NCBI RefSeq assembly: GCF_037975245.1
Contig: NC_092576.1
Coordinates: 7,747,501-7,811,500, forward strand
Direction of reading: 5' to 3'
From: Apostichopus japonicus
Lineage: Eukaryota; Echinodermata; Holothuroidea; Aspidochirotida; Stichopodidae
DNA length: 64,000 nucleotides
Part shown: piece by piece, positions 42,310 through 52,870 of the stretch
Layout: every line of letters starts with the position of its first letter
Position numbering within the stretch: position 1 is the first letter of the stretch
The notes under the pieces: generated by a model
Seen by the model: only the letters and a program-made list of their open reading frames with translations
Told to the model about the DNA's origin: nothing
Databases searched by the model: none
Program-made: the position numbers and the translations under genes

Positions 42310-42373
42310 ATGCATTTTCTTATATACTATTTGGTTGCCAGTTTACTCCTTTGTTCAACCTGTACTGATGCAG
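42310..42373 (+). CDS. Ig-receptor exon 1, signal peptide
   Basis: ATG at 42310 in context acaagATGC, with a 21-codon hydrophobic leader, then gtaggt donor in phase 1. Too short for an ORF list. Confidence 0.85.
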
Positions 42374-45300
42374 GTAGGTGACTGTTTGACCTTTGACCCA
42401 ATATTGTGTACAATATTTATCCGTGTACAGTGGGACTGTTGATTTGGTTATCTTATGGTTAAAGCTCCAGCATTGATAAAATACAGTTCAATTGCATTGG
42501 GATACAGTCTGTATCAGTAGGAGAAAAATTACATGATTAACTGTGACAGTCAGCTGCCAGAGTGGGAGAAAAGATGGGTATATTGATGTCACCTAGCTTG
42601 GCTAACGTTTGCCATATACCTCCTAGGCGCCAAAATTTGCTTTGATAAAAGAAGGTACAATTGAGGATGTCACTAATTCGTCCAACTGATGACAGCAGTG
42701 GCGTAGGAAGGTACTTTTGAGTGGGGGGGGGGGCTGAAGACTGATGGCCTGCCTGGGGGAGGGGTCTAAGGGGAGGGGGTGTCCCCCTCCCAATTTGGTG
42801 CAATATAGCACACTTCAACCCACCCACTCCATTTTGTATATAATTTTGCATTTTCACCTAGCCTTAGATGCAATTTTGTGCTCCAAATGAGATTTCTTTC
42901 TCATTTGGAAATGAAAAAGGGGTTTTCTGACTTGCGAAGCGGGGGGGGGGCGGAATGATACTTCCGGCCCTCCATATTTTTCACTGGGGGGCTGGCGCCC
43001 CCCCAGCTCCCCCCCCGTTCCTACGCCCTTGGATGACAGTATCAGAGAAATAAACATGATGTGTTTTCACTATTAATGTTATTGTTCTGGACAGAGATCT
43101 TTAGAACCAGAAATGGGCACAACTTTTTATGAATCGTATAGGATTACAGACTAAGTTACAGTAGTTCTATTAAGTTTGTATTTTTCCAGACCTAGTAGTT
43201 GTAGTAGTAGTCTTTACCTTATAGTATTATATTTTATGGTTTCTTGTCTTCATTTCTCTTCTAGGTGGCTCTTGCCAGGAAAATCTTTATTTGGAGGTTG
43301 GAAAGCAAGGTTTAGTACCTTGTCACTTTGAAAACTTTGACATTATTGGCTGGATTAATGGTACTGGCGATGTAAGGAATACTCCCCCATTCATTTACAT
43401 GGAGGGTTCACAGATATACGGACAAGGTTATAGGAGCGGAGACTATGACATGCATCCAAATGGGTCTTTGATCATCAATGAAGTAAAATTGACAAACGAA
43501 TTTAATTACACAGTTCTATTCGTTCCTTCTGGTGGTGCAAATGAGTACTTTGAAGTCCCAGTGAAAGTCTATGGTAAGTATTGGCAGCCCTATTGTGTGG
43601 ATTAATGTTGTGATGCCAGTGGTTTTGCTGCATACATGTAGCTTTTGCAAGATAACATTGGGCAGATATGTACTTTTGACATGTAACAGATCATTTAAAA
43701 ACTCTTGTATCATTCCAGACTGTATTTAGTATGTACAACTTTCGAAAAATGACTGGATTACTAACATGTAGCCCATTAGGTCAGTTGCTCAAATCCTGTA
43801 CAACACTTTGTTACTTAATAAGCTTGATGGCCTTAAATAACATGTTTACAATCTGCAAATTTGTCAAGGAAAATGTTGTTGTCAAGGGTGCTCTGTTGCT
43901 GATATGATGATAGAATTGAAAACAAACATTTTGTTTTGGTTTAGATGAATATTTAGGCTTCTACTTAGTACTTGAGAGCGGTATCCATTTTTGTGCAAAA
44001 GATGATATTGATCATTAAACTTTATTATTATGTAATTATTTGAAAGGGAAAGGAAACACATTTTCATCAAGACATGGTTAGTTTTAATTATTCAAGTCTC
44101 ATGTCCACCTTCCATGGAAAAGACCATAATATTTACTGTATGTGTTGTAAAAATCCTGACATGTAAGAAGTAGTCAGGCTGCTCCCTTCTGAACCAAGAT
44201 TGCAAAAAAGCATTTTATCGAAATTAGATCAATTTTGTCTTCTTTGTGGTTTTTCTTACCACCAGTTCCACTCGATCCATGGCATCCTGTGGTAAATGGA
44301 TTAACCAATCAGCAACAAGCTGTCATACATGGAATCCGAAGCGGTTCCATCACCTGCTCAATGGCCGGAGTTAGGCCCAAAGTTGATCTGGAATGGGTGG
44401 CCTCACCAGATGAGATAACTCTAGATGGTACACCTACTGTGACTTATAACAGTGATGGAACATATGATGTATCTCTTAACTCTAATTTTAGAGTTCTCAG
44501 TGGAGCCATGGGAAATGTGATTTTCATGTGCAGGGCTACTGGACACGATTTCACATCAGAAACTGAAGTTTACTTGCTAAACCAAGGTAAGCATTTGAAT
44601 GATAAATATGCTGTGCCTACCTGTACATTGTGAGCCACAGTGCTTGCAAGCCAAGATGTCACTTGATGGATGACTTAATATTTGGTAGGTGGATGCACCC
44701 TTATTGCAACATGTCAGAATTGGTGGAGGTCAACAGAGGTCAATGTAGACTTTATTGTGTTGTTCATAAAGTGTCAGACCTAAAGAAGATTCATGATGGT
44801 GTATCTTTACAAACCTCAGCACATGTTAGTACAATACTACATAGTACATGTTAGTACAATAGTACATATATACTGTCTTGTTTATGATTGGTTTTCACAT
44901 CTCACCATTTAAAAGGAACTCTTGGAATCTGCATGGCCGTAAACGATTAGTGTCTCTGCTCTCATCCTTTGCAGCACCTTTTCCCACTTTCTGTTCCGTA
45001 TTACCCTGTTCTCCTGACGTGGTATCACAATAATATTATTTACTTTCATGCCTCCATTGAGAAATGCCTCATATCGACTTAGAGCCTCTACTTTTATGTT
45101 TCCATTCGTTATATAATATGTTAGTTCTCAATTAAACTCTTTGCATACATTTTGCAGCCTGAGACTGCAACAAAATTTTGGTTATGAATATGTGTGAAAA
45201 TGCAATGGATAGAAGGAACCTGTTTCACCCAAAACCTTCATAATTTTCATTCATTCCATTGTTAATATTTGATTTTTTCTTCAGATCTCCAACCTGTAGT

Positions 45301-47833
45301 AAATGGATTGTACAATCAGAAACATATCATCCTTGATGTAAACAGAGAAGGTGAAGTTAGTTGCGCCAGTCACAGAGTTTCAGAAAATGTCTCTTTAGAA
45401 TTGTCTATCATCCCCCCTCTTTCATCAGATGAGATATCACAGGAGACTACATCGTCTAGAAGTCACAATAAGGATGGAACCTTCAACATCAAATGCAGCT
45501 CACACTTTCGAGTCCTCAGTCTGTCCATGGAACGAATTACTCTGGAATGTAGAGTCTTCGATCGCGCAACTAATACGTCCCTGGACGTCACTACAGTGGA
45601 ACTGTTTTTGCCAGAATGTTAGTTCTGTTGAGTAAATACTTATATGCCTTTAACTGGTTTCGATCACAAATGTATACCACTGAAATTATAATAGCATAAC
45701 ATTTTGCATTTGTTGCATGACTTGGCTTGTAAACATGGTACCTCAAAATTATCTGGTGGAAGAGTTTTATATTTGGTATGTAGATTCATCTTATTGAGTT
45801 CATGAAACGTGTAGACAATCGCTGGAGAATAAGTTCATTTGATGCAAACAGAGGTCAGTCTGGAAACTTTGCAAACGTGATAACAGAAAAAGTGAAGCTT
45901 GTATGAACTCCATACTTTGTATGCAGATCTCTTTTAGTAAGTTCAAGAACTCGATCAAATTTAGCGGAGGTCAAAGGTCACTTGGTGTCATGGTAGGTCA
46001 AATCCTGAAACCTTTTAAAAACAATAACTTACAAAGTGAAGCTTTGATGAAGTTCATACTTGATATGTAGATCTCTCTTGGTGAGTACAAGAACAATATT
46101 GATATAGGCGTAGGACGAATGTCATTTTAGGTAAAAAAGTAAAGCTTGGGTGAAGTTCATACTTGGTAGAGGCTCCTTCATATTAAGTACAAGATCCGTA
46201 TTGTTTTCTACAGATGTCAAAGGTGAACTGAGGTTGACAGAGGTCAAAGTCTGCAAAGCTTGTAAACACAATATTTTCAAAATGAAAGTTAACTTATTTG
46301 TGGGGATCCACATTGTTGAGTACAAGAAACCTATTGTTTTTGTATTGATTTCAACGGTCATTTCGTGTCAGCAGAGCAAAATGTAAAGACCTTGTAAACA
46401 CGAACCCTAAAAGTAAACCATGATGAACTTTGAACAAGGTGTGCAGACCACTTTATTGACTACAACAGCCATGTTGCTTTACGTGGACGTTGAATGTCAC
46501 TTGAAATCAACAAGTTGTGAAACCGTTGTAATCACAATAGCTTCGAAAATAAAAGATTGTGTAATTCACACTCAGTATGTTGATCAACTTCACAACATTA
46601 GGCAAAGAATGTCGTTTGGTATACAATTTAACATCAATTGACTGACCTCTAAATGAACATTTCTTAGGATAAGTGCCTTGTGAAACATGCAAGGAATGTG
46701 TAATGATAGATGAGAATCTATAAAAGGAGGATCAGAACTTCATGAATGACCCTATGCAATGTGATGGAATGAAATAGAAAAATGCTGAATAAAAGGCTAT
46801 TACAACTTGAGAAAACTTAGGAAAATATTTCACAGTAAGGGTTATCTCTACATACTTACAGCATCTATGGTGTGAAACTTCAGGGCACACAAGATCCTGT
46901 CCTATGCAGCCTGGCTGCAGCCCTCTAGCATATTACTTGTGACATGGTGTCTTAGGAAGGTGATCTTTGTCAAATGTCTTCAATGAGAAACAATTGTTTG
47001 GTACAGTAGCATTTATGTGATGTTCTTAACTTAAATCAATCGATACAGGGTATATAAGAGTTGCACTAGGAACTACACTGTACACATTCAGTATTATTCA
47101 ACTTTATTCTTTGACAGATCAAGAAAGTGATTGTACTTCGCAGTGGTCACCAGGTCTGAACACAGTGATACTAATAATTCTTTTGATTGGTGAGTGAAAA
47201 CACTAATTAACTGTGAAGATTTATAATGTGTATTGAACCAGATAGTAGTTATAGAGGATCCAAGGGATTGTATTGTACCAGTTTCTTCAGTTAAGACCAT
47301 TCACTGACCTCCCAGCCTTAAATTGTTTGGGCAAAGGTTCACTGTATAACCATTTCCAGATATGTATGAAACTGATCAGGATAAATCATGCCACTTTACA
47401 AGAGAAACAATTCTTAGTTTAGCTTGGTCATGGCAAAGATAACTACAGCAAAATTACATGTTTACTATTACCATGATGAATTTATTAAGTACAATGCATC
47501 GGTAAGTGAAACGTTCGTAAGTAGATTAAAGATTAATTGGCCTCTACGTAGTGGATGTTGCCATCAAGGAAAGTAACTTAGTTTGCCCCATACAGTCAAT
47601 CACGTAATCTCCCATTGTATAATTAAGTCAACTTTTTGTATATATGCTGTATGCGTGAAGTACAAGCTGTCAAGTTGAGTAGTGATAGATCATTAGATAA
47701 TTTTTATAATGAGAAATAATACCGTTGTGCTTCTACTCCTGATTTTTTTTTTTTTTGCATTCTTTTTTCTCCAGTTTTTCTTATCTTTGGCTTCATCACT
47801 TTGAAGAGAACTTTGAAAGCTGGGAGTCAGTGA
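42310..47833 (+). CDS. type I membrane protein with three Ig-like domains
   Basis: Six coding exons (42310-42373, 43265-43573, 44266-44586, 45285-45617, 47118-47189, 47775-47833) with GT-AG sites, all introns in phase 1, joining to 385 codons plus TGA. Residues 1-21 are a signal peptide (MHFLIYYLVASLLLCSTCTDA). Ig-like domain 1 (~22-124) has the first Cys (LVPCHF) and the core Trp (IGWI) but no second Cys where YxC is expected (FNYTV). Domain 2 (~125-231) has both cysteines (SITC, IFMC) and Trp (LEWV). Domain 3 (~232-342) has EVSC and LEC. A juxtamembrane segment, a TM helix (~358-376) and a nine-residue KRTLKAGSQ tail follow. Five N-glycosylation sequons are visible. The one-domain-per-exon, phase-1 layout is typical of Ig-superfamily receptors. 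Ligand and role are unknown; adhesion or immune recognition is possible. There is no signalling motif in the tail. Confidence 0.88.
42387..42399 (-). promoter_or_regulatory. DR1 nuclear-receptor-like site
   Basis: TGACCTTTGACCC, the complement of GGGTCAAAGGTCA, a direct repeat of half-sites with one-base spacing, lies 14 bp after exon 1 of the Ig gene. Only a sequence match; the motif is also common in the local repeats. Confidence 0.35.
42696..43031. mobile_element. hAT-type MITE in Ig-receptor intron 1
   Basis: 336 bp, left end CAGTGGCGTAGGAA, right end TTCCTACGCCCTTG. Perfect 8-bp target repeat GATGACAG at 42688-42695 and 43032-43039. Interior has G/C tracts and no ORF with homology. Confidence 0.93.
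43265..43573 (+). CDS. Ig-receptor exon 2, first Ig-like domain
   Basis: Acceptor cttctag, donor gtaagt, phase 1 to 1. V-like features LVPC, W, then NGSLIINEV. The canonical second Cys is absent. Confidence 0.88.
44266..44586 (+). CDS. Ig-receptor exon 3, second Ig-like domain
   Basis: Acceptor accaccag, donor gtaagc. Starts VPLDPWHPVVNGL, a phrase echoed in exon 4 (QPVVNGL), which points to tandem domain duplication. Confidence 0.9.
45285..45617 (+). CDS. Ig-receptor exon 4, third Ig-like domain
   Basis: Acceptor tcttcag. The donor gttagt at 45618 is weak but keeps phase 1 and joins to the TM exon. If not spliced, the frame ends four bases on at TAG (45620-45622). Shares FRVLS with exon 3. 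Confidence 0.8.
45740..46640. repeat. degenerate ~130-150-bp tandem repeat rich in AGGTCA half-sites
   Basis: About six diverged units containing GAAGTTCATACTTGGTATG, GTAGATCTCTCTT, GAGTACAAGAAC and AGGTCAAAG, in intron 4 of the Ig gene. A perfect DR1 (AGGTCAAAGGTCA) is at 45968-45980. A related single unit is near 49640-49760 and inverted copies occur at 58890-59300. Confidence 0.75.
47118..47189 (+). CDS. Ig-receptor exon 5, stalk and TM start
   Basis: Twenty-four codons with acceptor tttgacag and donor gtgagt. Encodes QESDCTSQWSPGLN and the first half of the TM helix (TVILIILLI). Confidence 0.8.
47775..47833 (+). CDS. Ig-receptor exon 6, TM end and tail
   Basis: Acceptor ctccag after a long T tract. 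Encodes VFLIFGFITL then KRTLKAGSQ and TGA. The stop-transfer lysine/arginine follows the helix directly. Confidence 0.82.
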
Positions 47834-47874
47834 AACTCTTTGGTAGGCATGTAATATTTGCATATGTAGCACCC

Positions 47875-48956
47875 CTAATTTTTTGGTAAATTAGGAAGTA
47901 CTAGAATTTAGATTCCCCCTCCCTGTGATAGGTTCCCCCTACAAATTCTCGGGTGCTCATTGAGTTCAATGGCCTGTCACTACATTGCAGGAAGTTGTAA
48001 TGACTAAGCCTGTATTCTTGGAATGGCATTGCTTTGTCCTCCAAGTGTACCAGAGAGTAAAACCACCACATAACCCATTAGCGAGTTAAGCTGTCCCCAG
48101 AGTGAGAGAGATCTTCTGCAAACAGGTGACCCACTGTTCACCTCTTGTGTATGAACTCATTCCCTGGGACTACATCACTAAGTTGTTTACACTTGTTGTC
48201 TTAGTGGTTATTGAGAATGTTGGTGTTTTCCGGTAATGAGTAGGCCGATCAGCTGGTTCATTTATCTCCTTATTTGGGCTGGGCAGGAAGTTGTATTGTT
48301 TTAGGGTACTATCCCCTGGCTCTATAAGAAGGCCAGTTTACCAGCGATCTGTGCCACTCACTTGACAGCCCTCAGCCGTCGTTAGGATGTCGGAGACATC
48401 ATCATTAGAAATTACCTTATAATTTCTACACAGGTCCTTTGGGTTTGGGTGGGCGTGACTAAACTCCCTGGTCTTAACATGCCCCCTCCCCACCAGGCCA
48501 TGATGTTCCCCGGGATCTGAAAGACGGTCGAGCGGTTCTAGAGAGGGAGTGAGCGCCAACCCCCACGAGTGATCCATCCCGAGATGAGATTGACTGTGTT
48601 TTATTGTTTAATCATTGTTAATGACAATTAATGACAGTTGTGTTTAAGTCCATTTGTTATCCTCTTTTCTGTTTCTTTATGTCGTAGTTTTTTTTTGAGA
48701 TTGTATCTCGCATAACTATATATATGCTTTATGTGTTATTCTGTTTTTTTTTGTGTGTGTTGACTCAGACGAGCCAGTAGTTACAGCAGTAGTAGTAAGG
48801 TAGGGTCCCTATACGTCACAAGGCGCATTGTTGATATGTGTGCTTAACGGACATCGAGTATCTCGGTGCAGGTAGTTGACCCCATTACAGCCGAAGAACC
48901 ACCGCTTCCCTAAAGGCTAATGTCCCCTGGATGGGAGCGATCAACCTGGGGTTACA
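47875..48956. mobile_element. solo LTR downstream of the Ig-receptor stop
   Basis: 1082 bp, starts TGTAGCACCCC and ends GGGGTTACA, flanked by CATA at 47871-47874 and 48957-48960. A TATA-like ctataagaag at ~48320 fits an LTR promoter; no internal retroelement sequence adjoins. Distinct in sequence from the gypsy LTRs here. Orientation not settled. It begins 41 bp after the Ig gene stop and so may supply its 3'UTR/polyadenylation signal. Confidence 0.7.
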
Positions 48957-48960
48957 CATA

Positions 48961-51010
48961 TATGTGTATACGAATTTGTATAATGAACTGTTCTACATGA
49001 ATGCCGCAACTTTATGAATTTCTTTTTTCCTCATAAAGTTAAGTGTTAGCTTACAATCATTTCCTCTCAGTTTGAATTTGCTGTTTCTTTCAGAATTTCT
49101 GTGAAATGTTTCTTCTCTTGACCTCTTAATATGTTGACGTGTATGCATGGTAATCATAGCACACTATCTATTTTACAAGAAGTAAATAAGCACTTTTGGG
49201 TTATGGATAAAAAAAAATGTTCATTACGATCTTCTCTGTCTATAGCAAATACCACCCAGTCCCCTGTTTTTGGCCAAAAATATCCACCATAGTTGGTAAT
49301 GCTAGCCATACTGAATGATTAAAAACACAAGCAGTGTACTATTCCAGTTTGTCAAGACAAGTTTGTCTTCACATAGGAAAAGAAGTGTTGGCCTTTAAAG
49401 CAATTATTACAATCATATGGTGGCTGGTCAATTAATTACGTGTGCTCAAGGATGAATCCTGATGACAGTACTTGGGGAAGTTTATGCTATCAAGTAACAA
49501 AATATTCATGCTCAAGTGAATCTTAAGCAGATTTAAAATGATGACATGTTTCTGTATTAATCCTGAAAGATGTATTAACAATACTTTGAAAAGAGCCAGT
49601 GAAAAAATATATATCTTAAGTTAATGTTCAATGAGTATATGCTTGTAGCAAATTATTTGATGAAGCTTCACATTTAGTATTTTAGCATGTAGTATTGTAT
49701 GCTGTAAGTCATTAAGAGGTCAACAGAGGTCAAAGTATGAAACTTTGAACACATGTGCCTTCGCTGGTGCCTTTCAATTATAAGGTCGCCGGTTCTAGTC
49801 ACTTACAGATTAATGTATGTCGTCCAGTTACAGAGTTGTTGACAATTAACAATTCAAAATCATGGACGTTAAATATGAATGTAACAGACTGACTTCGGTC
49901 AGCTTGAGGCTTTGATAAGCCATTGAGGCTTTGTCGCGAATTCCTGCTTGCAGGAGGATCTAATATACATGTGCAATGTCCCCAGCAAAATGATTCTATA
50001 CATGTACCATGCAAACAAAGCTAGTATATCAAATTAAAAAGCTTGATAAGTTTACCATTAACAGGTAACAAATAATGATATCATATATATAATGTTGTAA
50101 AGAATTTCGGCAGCAAAATTATGACATTGTTTTGGTTGTTTCCTGAAATAAATGCAATCTATATTTTGAAGAAGATTTAAAAGTAAGGAAATGATTTTTG
50201 TTTTTATCGCATCGCTCCCATAGCAACAGTTTCTATATACTGATTTGTTCATTTTCTCATCGCTGCCCATATAGGTAGGATGAGATATTGTAGTTCCTTT
50301 GCCAGGTGAGCTTATGCAGCTATGTCAGTTGTCATAGCAACAGTGAAAGTCACGATGGTTTTGTTTCATTTTCTTGAGTAGATCAGGGGTCACCCATGGT
50401 ACGGTACCCCAGTGTGACCGGAAGTCAATGATTAATGGAGAGGTCAAAATGTGTCTCTGTGTGTGGGTGGGTAGGTGTCAAAACTCCTCCTTAAAGGCCG
50501 GAACCTTAACAGGCGTAATGGAAACGTCAAATACTATCACAATATGTGATTGCCATGGCAACCGAGGACAAATAACATGATAAATTGATTAAAGGTTAAA
50601 GGTCAAATGTATATGTTATGCGTTATGCGTTTTTTATACAAGTTTGTGTCAAATCTCCTTCTCAATAGCTCTGTCGATTTTCTTCAACCTTGATGGGAAG
50701 GTACCCCTGGGTGAACCCTTGTCGTACACACCCAGGAATCTAATTTCAAAGTAACATACCCTCTTTCACATAGACAGAAAATGAGGTCATAGGCACTGAA
50801 TTAACCATGAGTCTGCTTATAAAGTTTTAAAATGCAGACAAATGAACTGTAGTAAACGCTGACAAATAATAAAAGAAAAAGTCTGAAGGATCTGGATGCG
50901 CCACTCGCCTGCACAGATCCGTGAGTCAGGCACCTCCGGTGGTTTTGAAAGTATCTCCTCCCTTACCCCCACCCCCCCCTCCCGCCAATCATCAGTTGCT
51001 TCCTATGTAT
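48961..51010. other. intergenic sequence
   Basis: AT-rich with scattered AGGTCA-containing fragments (49710-49735, 50590-50605). Short open frames have no domain support. Confidence 0.4.
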
Positions 51011-51015
51011 AAACT

Positions 51016-51141
51016 GATATCTGACATGAAATTGAATTTCAGATATCTAAAATTGAATTCGAGATATCTGAAATTGAATTTCAGATATCTGAAATTATAA
51101 TTCGAGATATCTGAAATTGACTTCGAGATATCTGAAATTCC
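51016..51141. repeat. 21-bp palindromic tandem repeat
   Basis: GATATCT recurs at 51042, 51063, 51084, 51106 and 51127 (21-22-bp period), in units like TTTCAGATATCTGAAATTGAA. Each unit is itself a palindrome. Confidence 0.9.
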
Positions 51142-51912
51142 TTATTAAATGTTAAAACGGCTTTCCATACGATCGAGGTGATCTTACTGCACAAGGCTAC
51201 ACCCAACTATTCTGGGCTTGGGATGAGACATGAATGATAACCTCTTTCCAAACTCTCTACAAACTGACTGTGAAAAATTACTTCTCGTTCAATAGAAAAA
51301 GGACTTCTGAATACTAACAAAGCTTTCATTGGCAGAATATTACGGAGCATATACAATAAGTTAGTGCTGTTGCTATAGAAATAAAGCCTAACAAAAGAAA
51401 AGATAGATACAAATATAAGCTTTACATAGACCGACCTCGAGTTGACACAAAACTGTGAAAACAATACATTACATAAGGATGTACGGGCAATTTGTACATG
51501 CACTAAATCCAACTGACGATTCAATAAGAAGCATAAGCAGATTTGTACTTTTTAAAAAAATACATAACAAATTCACAGAACAGTTCACCATCGTGAAAAT
51601 ATAACAAACGGTTAACACACTTGAATTACTAATTTTGAGAAAATAAACAGAGAGCAAGACATATGTGAAATACAAACAAAGAACTCAACTGTGAAAATGT
51701 GCAACCTGATATGTACATTCAATTTGAAGTGAGTTGTACATGAAAATTAGACTACGTACATGTGAGTACAACCAGGGGCGTCGTGCGAAAATAAATAGGG
51801 GTGGGGGGCGTGAGCAGATGATGACTATCTAAGCGGAGCGCCACCACAGGTTAGCGCGCAGCGTAGAAGAAGACTTTCGTCTGGTAGACCCCTGATTTAT
51901 ATAAATATATAG

Positions 51913-52020
<108 letters not shown>

Positions 52021-52248
52021 ATATTATTATTATAGAATAATCAAAAACATCAAAGACCTCAATTTGGGAACTAGTTTAAGTAAAAAACAAAAGGAAATCG
52101 AGTTTCAGTTAAAATCCCATGAGAAAATAATTATTTTAATCCCAATACAGCACAAATAGGTTTACAAGTAAGCTGTAAAGAGAAATGACTTGCGTCACAT
52201 TGGTGCAAGTTTTTTCCATGTTGCGTCTTCATTCCTTTCTCTCTTTGA

Positions 52249-52862
52249 CAGTGGCGGCGCCAGGAATTTTTAGTTGGGGAGGCTAAGGGGGGCTGAGCCA
52301 ATTTTTTGGGTGGCTTACAAGATTGAGTGATCGCCGTCCTGGGGGAGGGTATAAGGGGAGGGGGTGCTCCCCTTATAATTTTTCCCAATCCTGGAAAGGC
52401 CTACATGCAAAATGGTGGCATTTAGTGAGGCTTGTGTCACCTGAAAATTCCTCCAAAAAATATGCATTTTTTTTGTGAGTAACTTTAGTCAAATTAGAAG
52501 AAGATGGAAGATACCAATTCACAGTTTCGTATCACTAAAATATTACCTGCTGTGAAAGATCCAATTCCCTTTGCTCAATTATTATATCGCGCTCTCTGAC
52601 ACAACTCCTGTTTTAGTCTGTATACACGCTGTTTGTGAAACGCACACGACATTGCCGTATGAGAACAAAATTTATCAAAATTTCCATTGACCATTGTAGC
52701 ACTGCGTTATGGCTGACAAAATTTGGGTAGGCTATATTGTTTCAATGAGGTTTTTTTTTTTTGCCTATTTCAGTTGGGGGAGGTGGTAATGGAGGGGCTG
52801 ACTACTTCAGTGGGGGGGGGGGCTAAAGCCCCCCAAGCCCCCCTCCCTTGGCGCCGCCACTG
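52249..52862. mobile_element. hAT-type MITE, 614 bp
   Basis: Perfect 14-bp inverted ends CAGTGGCGGCGCCA, with 8-bp target repeat CTCTTTGA at 52241-52248 and 52863-52870. No transposase remains. G-rich tracts lie just inside both ends. Confidence 0.95.
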
Positions 52863-52870
52863 CTCTTTGA

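Noticed and set aside
51777-51895. hAT-type MITE with CAGGGG ends
   Set aside because: Ends are similar, but flanks show no 8-bp target repeat; may be a fragment.
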